The translations under genes and the position numbers were made by a program. Below are positions 17,254 to 24,288 of a stretch of DNA of 64,000 bases, one piece after another (position 1 is the stretch's first letter; every line of letters starts with the position of its first letter). The stretch comes from Actinotalea endophytica. Its GTDB lineage: Bacteria > Actinomycetota > Actinomycetes > Actinomycetales > Cellulomonadaceae. A model generated the notes under the pieces. The model was not told where the DNA came from. It did no database searches and worked only from the letters and a program-made list of their open reading frames with translations. The stretch covers positions 434,939-498,938 of the forward strand of contig NZ_JAOVZU010000002.1 in assembly GCF_025717005.1 (NCBI RefSeq). The letters are read 5' to 3'.

Positions 17254-18074
17254 GTGCGCTCCGCCCGCAGCGCGTAGCCGAAGCCGCGTACCGTCGCGAG
17301 CAGCGGTGGGCCGTCCGCGTCGAGCTTGCGGCGCAGGCGGGAGACGAGCTTCTCGACCACCGACGTGTCGCCGCCGTAGTCGTAGCCCCACACCCGATCC
17401 AGCAGCTGCGCCTTGGAGAGCACGCGCTCGGGGCTGGACGCGAGCGCGACCAGCAGTCGGAACTCGGCGGCGGACAGGTCGAGGGGGCGCTCGCCGCGGC
17501 GGGCCACGGCGCGGCCGGTGTCCACGACGAGGTCGAGGTAGGTGAGCACGCCGTCGTCCGCGGGGGAGACCGGGGCCGCGTCGCGAGCCGAGCCGCCGGT
17601 CGAGAGTTCGCCGGAAGCTCCGGCAGCACCGACCGCAGCGCCTGCGCCACCGGGCCAGGCGCCGACCCCGCTCGTGCCGGCCGCGTCGGCGCGGCGCAGG
17701 ATCGCCTCGAGCCGCGCGACCACCTCGGACAGGTCGAACGGCTTGGTGACGTAGTCGTCGGCGCCGACCCCGAGCCCCGCGACCCGGTCGGCGACGGCGT
17801 CGCGCGACGACAGCATCAGCACCGGGGTCCGGTCGCCCGTGCTGCGGACCATGCGGAGCATCGCGAGGCCGTCGGCGTCCGGGAGCATCACGTCGAGGAC
17901 CACGATCCGCGGTGGGCGGGCGCGCATCGCGTCGAGCGCTGCGGCGACGGTGCCGACGGCCTGCACGTCGTACCCGGTGAAGCCGAGCGCGGAGGTCAGC
18001 AGCTCGCGGATGCCCGGGTCGTCGTCGACGACCAGGACCGGCACGGGCTCGGCTGCGGGCGGCACGACGCCCAT
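17250..18074 (-). CDS. OmpR-family response regulator
   Basis: The 274-aa product starts at ATG 18074. The receiver domain has the acidic pocket VLVVDDDPG, the phospho-acceptor Asp in VVLDVMLPD, and Lys in DYVTKPF. A C-terminal winged-helix DNA-binding domain follows (LSAAEFRLLVALA, VEKLVSRLRRKLD, VRGFGYALR). The two are joined by an unusually long Gly/Ala/Ser linker of about 50 residues. Phosphorylation by the coupled kinase would control target promoters; adjacent transporters are possible targets. Confidence 0.92.
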   Translation of the reverse strand: MGVVPPAAEPVPVLVVDDDPGIRELLTSALGFTGYDVQAVGTVAAALDAMRARPPRIVVLDVMLPDADGLAMLRMVRSTGDRTPVLMLSSRDAVADRVAGLGVGADDYVTKPFDLSEVVARLEAILRRADAAGTSGVGAWPGGAGAAVGAAGASGELSTGGSARDAAPVSPADDGVLTYLDLVVDTGRAVARRGERPLDLSAAEFRLLVALASSPERVLSKAQLLDRVWGYDYGGDTSVVEKLVSRLRRKLDADGPPLLATVRGFGYALRAERT

Positions 18075-18151
18075 TGTGCCGGGGCGGGGCAGGGGCGTCC
18101 CTGCATGATCACCGGCCCGGCGCGGCGGGGGTTGCCCGGCGGCGCGCCGGG

Positions 18152-18715
18152 TCAGAGGGTCCGGTAGTGCAGGTGGACGACGCCGCCCTCGAGCTCGGTG
18201 GCGCTCGCGAGCTCGAGCTTCATCGGGACGTCGCGCGGAAGCCATGGCAGCCCGCCGCCCACGACCACGGGGAACACGAACTGGTGCAGGTCGTCCACGG
18301 CCCCGGCGCGCAGCACGGCCGCGGCGAGCGTCGGGCCGCCGACGGACAGGTCCTTCGCGGAGTCGCGGGCGAGCTGCACCATCGCGGCCGGGCTCAGCTC
18401 GCGCAGCAGCGTGGTGCGCGGGAGGTCGGCCTCCTCCTGGGGGAGCGAGCGCGAGACGACGAGCTTGTCGGTCTCGTGCCAGATCTCGGCGAACTCCCGC
18501 ACGGCCTCGGAGGTCTCACCCGGCTCGGGCTGCGCGGCCCAGTACCGCATGATCTCGAACATCCGACGGCCGTAGACGGCGGTGCCGACCTCGCGCTCGA
18601 TGTCGTTCGCGGCGCGGTGCACGGCCTCGTTCGGCATGGCGAAGTCGAAGTGGCCGGCCGGATCGGCGACGTACCCGTCCAGCGAGGTGAGCGCGGCGTA
18701 GCGCAACCGTCCCAT
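18152..18715 (-). CDS. Dihydrofolate reductase-like (RibD C-terminal) protein
   Basis: The 187-aa soluble protein begins MGRLRYAALTSLDGYVADPA, typical of the small RibD C-terminal/DHFR-like reductases, with LSVGGPTLAAAVLRAGAVDDL near residue 125 forming the nucleotide-binding turn and FVFPVVVGGGLPWLP at the end. Such proteins are NADPH-dependent oxidoreductases of undefined substrate, distinct from the housekeeping folA. It lies 29 bases upstream-side of a TetR gene on the same strand and may be co-transcribed with it. Confidence 0.8.
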   Translation of the reverse strand: MGRLRYAALTSLDGYVADPAGHFDFAMPNEAVHRAANDIEREVGTAVYGRRMFEIMRYWAAQPEPGETSEAVREFAEIWHETDKLVVSRSLPQEEADLPRTTLLRELSPAAMVQLARDSAKDLSVGGPTLAAAVLRAGAVDDLHQFVFPVVVGGGLPWLPRDVPMKLELASATELEGGVVHLHYRTL

Positions 18716-18744
18716 GGGTCAGATCTTGCTACACCGCGGACCTC

Positions 18745-19563
18745 TCAGTAGCCGTCTGCGGCATCCAGGAGCCGCTGCGTCACGCCCGCGAACGAGTCGT
18801 CCGCGGCCTCGAGCAGCCGGCCGACGACGCCGACCGCGAGCCGCGCGACCGCGGCGTCCATCTCGTCGGTCGACGGCTGGACGCCGGGCGTCGTCGTGGC
18901 GGCCTTGCGGACCGCGGAGACGACGTCCTCGCCGAGGTAGCGGCGCATGGTGCGGGACCGTGCGACGGCGGCCAGGATCTCGAGGTCCAGCAGGGCCTGG
19001 AGCTCGCCCGCCGGACGTGCACCGCGGCGCGGTACGACGCGGCCCTCGCTCAGCTCCTCACGCGCGAGCGTGCGGAACAGGTCTTCCTTGGCGCCGAAGT
19101 TCGAGTAGAGCGCGCCCTTGGTGTAGCCGGCGGCCGACGCGAGGTCGCCCACCGAGGCGCCCTCGTAGCCGCGCTCGGCGAACACGCGTGCTGCGGCTTC
19201 GAGCAGCTGGTTGCGGGTCTCCTCGGCGCGGTCGCGCCGGCGGTCGGCCTTCTGGCCGGCCTTCGAGATGGACTCCGACGCGGTGTCCAGGCCACGCGAG
19301 GCCTCGCGGAGGCCTTCGGTCACGGCGCGGCCGACATCCTCGCTGACTGCGCCCATCTGGTGGCCGAGCAGTCGGGTGAGGGCCGCGGTCGCGTCGGCGA
19401 GGGCGCGGGCGGCCGAGGCGACGGTCTCGTCCTGGGCGCCGCCGGGGGCGCCACCGTTCGGGACGTCGTCCTGGGGGTTCGTGTCGCGGGGGGTCTGCCC
19501 GGAGGGGGCCTGCCAGTCAGGCGTGTCCTGGGGCTCTGGCGTCGAGTTCGTGAACTCAGTCAT
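18745..19563 (-). CDS. TetR-family repressor of the divergent ABC exporter
   Basis: The 272-aa regulator starts at ATG 19563. It has an unusual N-terminal extension of about 105 residues, low-complexity then helical, before the helix-turn-helix (LLEAAARVFAERGYEGASVG, YTKGALYSNFGAKEDLF). The ligand-binding part follows. Matching palindromes lie in front of its own gene and at the promoter of the divergent ABC genes, so it probably represses both and is released by a compound the exporter handles. Confidence 0.88.
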   Translation of the reverse strand: MTEFTNSTPEPQDTPDWQAPSGQTPRDTNPQDDVPNGGAPGGAQDETVASAARALADATAALTRLLGHQMGAVSEDVGRAVTEGLREASRGLDTASESISKAGQKADRRRDRAEETRNQLLEAAARVFAERGYEGASVGDLASAAGYTKGALYSNFGAKEDLFRTLAREELSEGRVVPRRGARPAGELQALLDLEILAAVARSRTMRRYLGEDVVSAVRKAATTTPGVQPSTDEMDAAVARLAVGVVGRLLEAADDSFAGVTQRLLDAADGY

Positions 19564-19585
19564 ACCGGTAAGGATACATCGTCGA

Positions 19586-19595
19586 ACCGTTCGGT
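19586..19595. promoter_or_regulatory. Operator, TetR side
   Basis: ACCGTTCGGT is an inverted repeat ACCG-TT-CGGT that matches the site at 19714-19727. It lies 23 bases upstream of the TetR start codon, as expected for autoregulation. Confidence 0.7.
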
Positions 19596-19676
19596 ACTAG
19601 AGGTGTCCGCGGGCGCAGTGCCGGGCGATGTCGTTCCAGGTCAGAGCAGAGTTGCCGGCAGATCAGCGGAGAACGC

Positions 19677-19727
19677 TTGCATACCGACCGGAACGAGGTC
19701 TAGCGTCAGTGCCATACCGAACGGTAT
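19677..19727 (+). promoter_or_regulatory. ABC-exporter promoter with overlapping operator
   Basis: TTGCAT (19677-19682) and TAGCGT (19701-19706), 18 bases apart, form a plausible sigma-70-type promoter. The perfect inverted repeat ATACCG-AA-CGGTAT at 19714-19727 covers the expected transcription start, so a bound TetR dimer would block initiation. A looser half-site ATACCG lies at 19681-19686. Confidence 0.75.
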
Positions 19728-19762
19728 TCCACATCTCTCACACACTCTCCGCTGGAGGAGTC

Positions 19763-20842
19763 GTGGCAACCGCCATGCTGAGCATTCGCGACCTGCACAA
19801 GACGTACCGAGGTCGCCGTCCGACCATCGCGAACGACGGGATCGACCTCGACGTCGAGCCCGGGACCGTGGTGGGGCTGCTGGGCCACAACGGCGCCGGC
19901 AAGACGACTTTGGTGAACCAGGTCGTCGGGATCGTCAAGCCCGATGCGGGCACCATCAGGGTCGACGGCGTGGACGCCGTGGCCGCACCGCACCTGGCCC
20001 GCGAGCGGGTCAGCATCCAGGCGCAGGCGAACGTCCCGATCACGGGTCTGACCCCGCGTCGCGCGATCGAGCTCGTGGGTCGCATCCGCGGCGGGAACCG
20101 GGCCGCGGTGCGCGCCCGGACGTCCGGGCTGCTCGAGCTGCTGGACCTGGAACCTTGGGCCGACACCCCGGCGCAGAAGGTGTCCGGGGGAGTGGCCCGC
20201 CTCGCGGCGTTCGCCATGACGACGGTGGTGCCGGGCCGTGTCGTGGTGCTGGACGAGCCGACGAACGACGTGGACCCCGTGCGCCGTCGGCTGCTGTGGT
20301 CGGAGATCCGCCGCTTGGCGGACGACGGCGCCGCGGTGCTGCTCGTGACCCACAACGTGCGCGAGGCGGAGCGTGTGGTCGACCACCTCGCGATCCTGGA
20401 CCACGGCCGGGTGGTGGCAGCGGGTACGCCCGCGGACCTCGCGGCCGACGTGCGGGGGTCGTTGAGCGTGGAGCTGGACCTGGTGAACGGCTGGCGGGAG
20501 TTCCCGGCGTCGCTCGGCGAGGTCGAGGTCACTGGGCAGCGCGCGGTCGCGCAGGTCGCGGCGAAGAACGCCGCGGGTGTGGTCGCGTGGGCCCAGCAGC
20601 AGGTCGAGGCCGGACGGCTCGAGCGGTACGCGCTCGTCCCGGCCTCGCTGGAGGACGTGTACATCGGGCTGGTCGGGCCCGAGGCCAACCGCGAGGCCGA
20701 AGGGGGAGTGGCCGGGACCGCCGCGGACGCCCGCGCCGCCGGGACTGCCGCGTCCGCCTCCGCGGCCGCGGTGGCCGCCTCCGGTGCCGCCGCCACCGAA
20801 CCGACTGCCGCGACCGTTGCTGACGAGGGGGATGCGAGATGA
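19763..20842 (+). CDS. ABC exporter ATP-binding protein
   Basis: The 359-aa protein starts at GTG 19763, 2 bases past GGAGGAG (ATG 19775 is the alternative). Walker [11 protein letters not shown], a degenerate signature KVSGGVARL, Walker [14 protein letters not shown] and the switch His in [12 protein letters not shown] are present. It is of the drug/ABC-2 exporter type. The last 50 residues are an Ala/Gly-rich low-complexity tail. It overlaps the permease gene by 4 bases. The exporter is probably induced by release of the divergent TetR. Confidence 0.92.
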   Translation: MATAMLSIRDLHKTYRGRRPTIANDGIDLDVEPGTVVGLLGHNGAGKTTLVNQVVGIVKPDAGTIRVDGVDAVAAPHLARERVSIQAQANVPITGLTPRRAIELVGRIRGGNRAAVRARTSGLLELLDLEPWADTPAQKVSGGVARLAAFAMTTVVPGRVVVLDEPTNDVDPVRRRLLWSEIRRLADDGAAVLLVTHNVREAERVVDHLAILDHGRVVAAGTPADLAADVRGSLSVELDLVNGWREFPASLGEVEVTGQRAVAQVAAKNAAGVVAWAQQQVEAGRLERYALVPASLEDVYIGLVGPEANREAEGGVAGTAADARAAGTAASASAAAVAASGAAATEPTAATVADEGDAR

Positions 20843-21627
20843 GCGTCATGACCGAGGAGATCGAGTCCCGGGAGGTGCTGCGTTCGAGCGGCATCGGCCC
20901 GGTGCGGGCGACGCTGCTGCTGGCTCAGTGGCAGCTGCGCCGTCAGGCCCAGATGATGCCGCTGATGGTGGTCGTCCAGGTGTTCATGGCGGTCACGACG
21001 GTGCTCGGCTACGGCCTGCTGGTCGGCGACCCGGACCCCTACACCGCGCTGTTCCTGGCGACCGGGGCGCCCACGATCACGCTCATCACGGTGGGCCTGG
21101 TGATGACACCGCAGCTGGTCGCGCAGTCGCGGATGGAGGGTTCGCTGGACTGGCTGCGGACCCTGCCGGTGCCACGCTGGTCGTTCCTGGCGGCCGACCT
21201 GACGGTGTGGACGTTGATCGCGCTGCCGGGGATGGTGCTCGGCGTGATCACCGGGATGGTGCGGTTCCACGTCGACCTGTCGCCTGCGCCGTGGTTGGTA
21301 CCGGGTGCGCTGGTGGTGTCGCTGGTGGCCGCGGCGGTCGGCTATGCGATGGCGTCGCTGCTGCAGCCGCAGATCGCGCAGCTCATGACCCAGGCGCTGG
21401 TGTTCATCGTGCTGCTGTTCTCCCCGGTGAGCTACCCGGCCGAGCGCATGCCCGACTGGCTCCAGAGCGTGCACCACTGGCTCCCGATCGAGCCCATGGC
21501 GCAGCTGATCCGCTCCGGCCTCGCGCACGACACGTTCAGCATGCCGATGCGTTCGGTCGTGGTCCTCGCGGTGTGGGGCGTCGCCTCGGTCGCCGCCGCA
21601 TCGGCGGCTCTCCGCAAGCGCGCCTGA
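20839..21627 (+). CDS. ABC-2 type permease
   Basis: The 262-aa membrane protein has six predicted helices, for example [20 protein letters not shown] and [20 protein letters not shown], and the ABC-2 end motif [16 protein letters not shown]. It forms the membrane half of the exporter with the preceding ATPase, to which it is coupled by an ATGA overlap. A strong terminator follows 8 bases after the stop. Confidence 0.9.
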   Translation: MSVMTEEIESREVLRSSGIGPVRATLLLAQWQLRRQAQMMPLMVVVQVFMAVTTVLGYGLLVGDPDPYTALFLATGAPTITLITVGLVMTPQLVAQSRMEGSLDWLRTLPVPRWSFLAADLTVWTLIALPGMVLGVITGMVRFHVDLSPAPWLVPGALVVSLVAAAVGYAMASLLQPQIAQLMTQALVFIVLLFSPVSYPAERMPDWLQSVHHWLPIEPMAQLIRSGLAHDTFSMPMRSVVVLAVWGVASVAAASAALRKRA

Positions 21628-21634
21628 GGCGCCG

Positions 21635-21671
21635 CGCGGTCGTGCGTGGGCCGGTCCCACGCACGACCGCG
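21635..21671 (+). terminator. Strong terminator hairpin
   Basis: A perfect 16-bp stem, CGCGGTCGTGCGTGGG with its complement, and a 5-base loop CCGGT end the ABC exporter operon. There is no T-tract, which is usual for high-GC actinobacteria. Confidence 0.8.
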
Positions 21672-21687
21672 CGTTCGTCGCGCGTGT

Positions 21688-21815
21688 GCCCGCCTGGGCG
21701 TCACCACAACCGCGCGCGTGCCCGCCTGGGCGTCACCACGACCGCGCGTGTGCCCGCCTCGGCGTCACCACAACCACGCGCGAGCCCGCCTCGGCGTCAC
21801 CACAACCGCGCGCGA
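21688..21815. repeat. Four tandem 32-bp repeats
   Basis: Four adjacent 32-base units start at 21688, 21720, 21752 and 21784, each beginning GCCCGCCT and containing GGCGTCACCAC, with a few substitutions. The fourth unit includes the last codons and stop of the MarR gene, so the array looks like outward duplication of that 3' end. There are no spacers. Confidence 0.9.
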
Positions 21816-22297
21816 GCCCGCCGCACGACTCCGGTCGCCAGCGCTTCGAGGAGCCGCGCGAGCTCGGTGCGGTCGTCGCCGGGCCATCGCCAGACGAGGT
21901 CGCGGACGAGCGCGGCCCTGGCGGCCTGCACTTCCGCGACGACCTCGCGCCCGGACGCCGTGAGTCGGAACACGACGTACCGCCCGTCCGAGTCCGAGTA
22001 GTCACGCTCGAGCAGGCCGTCCTTGATGGCTCGGCCGGCGAGAAGCCGCACGCGCGAAGCCGGCACCCCGAGCAGCTCGCCGAGCGCGGTCGCGAACCGG
22101 ATCCCGGTGACATCGATCGCATCGAGCAGCTCGAGCACGGCGGGCTCCACGTCGAGTCCCGCGTCCCGCGCGAGCGTGCGCCGCCGTCCGGCGCACTGCA
22201 GGATCCGCACCGCCCGTGCCGCGCTCTCGGTGGCCAGCGCCAGCTCGTCGACCTGGTCCTCGGCAGCCTCGGTAGTCACGTGCTCGACCCTGTCCAT
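21797..22297 (-). CDS. MarR-family-like winged-helix regulator
   Basis: A protein of about 166 aa with a MarR-like winged helix: LELLDAIDVTGIRFATALGE, VPASRVRLLAGRAIKDGLLE, then the wing RDYSDSDGRYVVFRLTASG. The start could be ATG 22297 or GTG 22279; the latter has better spacing from AGGG. The C-terminal codons lie in the last tandem repeat unit, so the last residues (RRARARLW) may be recently altered. The target is unknown. Confidence 0.75.
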   Translation of the reverse strand: MDRVEHVTTEAAEDQVDELALATESAARAVRILQCAGRRRTLARDAGLDVEPAVLELLDAIDVTGIRFATALGELLGVPASRVRLLAGRAIKDGLLERDYSDSDGRYVVFRLTASGREVVAEVQAARAALVRDLVWRWPGDDRTELARLLEALATGVVRRARARLW

Positions 22298-22733
22298 CCT
22301 TCCCGCGGAGCGCCGGCCGGGCCGCGGTCGCGGTTGATGATCGCGGCCCGCACTTGCCTGTGGGCGACGCGCATCGTCCAGCACGCGGGGGAGGCGGTGT
22401 GTTCCTCGCAGTCCCGCATCGCCCGATGCGCTTCTCGCAGAGGTGCACCGGGTGGGCGGCGTATCGGTTGATGCGGGCGGGGGTGAGCGTGGGGGGGTGC
22501 GTATCGCCTGGTGCGGTTCTCGGGGAGGTACACCGGGTGGGTCGGGTTTCGGTTGATGCGGGCCTTTGGGTGAGTGCGGGTGGTGCGTATCGCCTGGTGC
22601 GGTTCTCGGGGAGGTACACCGGGTGGGTCGGGTTTCGGTTGATGCGGGCGTGAGGGTGAACGGTTGGTGGATCGTGTGTGCGGTGACGTGCGCCCGGACC
22701 ACCGGGGTGGGTGGGAACACCTAGGATCGGCGG
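22298..22733. repeat. Intergenic region with 66-bp direct repeats
   Basis: No gene is evident. Two identical 66-base copies occupy 22498-22563 and 22584-22649, separated by 20 bases; each starts TGCGTATCGCC and contains GGTACACCGGGTGGGTCGGG. A diverged third copy spans about 22418-22478 and contains the near-palindrome CGCATCGCCCGATGCG. The region also carries the promoter for the phosphatase gene. Confidence 0.85.
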
Positions 22734-23390
22734 GTGGCCTCAGATCGGTCCGACGGGCACTTGACGCTCTACCTCGTGCGGCACGGACGCACCGTCTTCA
22801 ACGACCAGCACCGGATCCAGGGGTGGGCGGACTCCGCGATCACCGACGAGGGGATGCGGATCGTCGAGGCCACCGCGGAGCACCTCGCGAGCATCGAGCT
22901 GCACGCCGCCTACGCGAGCCCCTCGGGTCGCACGCTCACCACGGCCGACGTGATCGCGTCCTACCACGCCGACCTCGAGGTGGTCGCGCACGACGGCTTG
23001 CGTGAGTTCTACTTCGGCGACTGGGAAGAGCGGCCCGAGCAGGAGATCGCCGAGCAGCTCGACTGGCTCGTGCTCTTCCAGGACGTCCTCGCCGGCACCT
23101 ACCCCGGCTTCCCGAACGGCGAGTCCGCGCGGACCTACCTCGACCGGGTCACCGGTGCGTTCGACGAGATCGAGGAGCGGCACGGGGCCGGGGAGAACGT
23201 CCTCGTCGTCAGCCACGGCATGACCTTGATGACCTACCTCGCGTTGAACGGCCAGTTCCCGCGCCGGGCGCTCGGCAACGCGAGCGTGACGATCATGCGG
23301 ATCTGGTCCGACGGCACCAGATCCATCGAGGTCGTCGGCCACGACCCGTCCGGCGAGGGAGTCGCCGAGCCCGAGATCCCTCGGCGGTGA
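22734..23390 (+). CDS. Histidine phosphatase family protein
   Basis: The 218-aa protein starts at GTG 22734. The phosphohistidine motif LYLVRHGRTVFN is at the N-terminus. The partner residues follow: Glu in GLREFYFGDWEE and the second His in VLVVSHGMTLMTY. The fold is that of phosphoglycerate mutase-like phosphatases; the substrate cannot be read from sequence. It stands alone after the repeat region. Confidence 0.88.
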   Translation: MASDRSDGHLTLYLVRHGRTVFNDQHRIQGWADSAITDEGMRIVEATAEHLASIELHAAYASPSGRTLTTADVIASYHADLEVVAHDGLREFYFGDWEERPEQEIAEQLDWLVLFQDVLAGTYPGFPNGESARTYLDRVTGAFDEIEERHGAGENVLVVSHGMTLMTYLALNGQFPRRALGNASVTIMRIWSDGTRSIEVVGHDPSGEGVAEPEIPRR

Positions 23391-23518
23391 CGCCATCCCG
23401 CGACGGTGACGCCGGACCTCGCGTACGTGAGGGAAGACGTGGAGCGGGTCAGACGGATCGAGAGCGACCGCTCGATCGGTGGGGCGAGTCGTCTGGATCG
23501 ATCGGGTCGCGCAGCCAC

Positions 23519-24175
23519 CTAGACCGGTTCGGTGAGTGCACCGATCACATCGGCCACGGCGCGGTGCGCCGAGTCGAGCACCTGGTTGGGGTCGGTCGCT
23601 GAGCCGACCAGGGCCGCGTCGACCGACTCCTTGTAGTACGCCATCAGCAGCCGGCTCGTGGTCAGTGGGTCCAGGCGGAGCCGACGGCCGGCTCGCCGGA
23701 CGCCCTCCTCCACGATCGGCGCGAGCGACCGCTCGAACTGAGCCCGGTGCGCCTCGTAGGCCTTGGCCAGCGCCGGGTCCCGCAGTGCCATCATGCGGAA
23801 CTCGCTCTGCACGAGCCCCCAGAGCTTCAGGTCGTACGGGCCGCTCAGCACGCCCGCGACGAGACGGCCGATGACGTCCTCGTCGATGATCGTCGGCCCC
23901 GTCCCCGTGGAGTCCGGCAGCAGCTCCTCGACCTGCTCGGTCAGGCGGGCCACCCACACGGCGTTGCCGCGCGCGATGAGCGCGAGGAACAGCTCCTCCT
24001 TCGAGGAGAAGTTCGAGTAGAACGCCCCGCGGGTGAACCCCGCACGCTCGGTGATCTGCTCGACGCTCGAGGCCGCGACGCCGACCTCCGCGAACACCTC
24101 GAAGGCCGCGTCCATCAGCCGTTCCCGGGTGCGCGCGCGACGCGCGCTCTCGGCTGCGACGCTCGCCTGACTCAC
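23519..24175 (-). CDS. TetR-family repressor of the MMPL-YhgE operon
   Basis: The 218-aa regulator starts at GTG 24175; longer reading frames would run into the operators. The helix-turn-helix is AAFEVFAEVGVAASSVEQIT, then FTRGAFYSNFSSKEELFLAL. It is divergent from the MMPL-YhgE operon with two perfect tandem operators between, so it probably represses both. MMPL/YhgE exporters in actinobacteria are commonly under TetR control; the inducer is unknown. Confidence 0.9.
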   Translation of the reverse strand: MSQASVAAESARRARTRERLMDAAFEVFAEVGVAASSVEQITERAGFTRGAFYSNFSSKEELFLALIARGNAVWVARLTEQVEELLPDSTGTGPTIIDEDVIGRLVAGVLSGPYDLKLWGLVQSEFRMMALRDPALAKAYEAHRAQFERSLAPIVEEGVRRAGRRLRLDPLTTSRLLMAYYKESVDAALVGSATDPNQVLDSAHRAVADVIGALTEPV

Positions 24176-24221
24176 CCGTCCCCACCCCTTCGAAGCCGCG
24201 TTGGCAATCACGATCCTATCG

Positions 24222-24255
24222 GATACATTGGTGTATCGGATACAGCGGTGTATCC
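24222..24255. promoter_or_regulatory. Two tandem TetR operators
   Basis: GATACA-TTGG-TGTATC (24222-24237) and GGATACA-GCGG-TGTATCC (24238-24255) are both perfect inverted repeats, adjacent on the DNA with centres 17 bases apart. They lie between the divergent TetR gene and the MMPL gene, ending 33 bases before the MMPL start. Confidence 0.88.
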
Positions 24256-24288
24256 ACACCAGATATCGGTTCTATACGGGGGAAACCT

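Noticed and set aside
21688..21815. CRISPR array
   Set aside because: The 32-base units abut with no spacers and no cas genes are nearby.
22498..22649. Two-repeat CRISPR-like structure
   Set aside because: Only two long copies with a 20-base gap and a diverged third; no cas genes.
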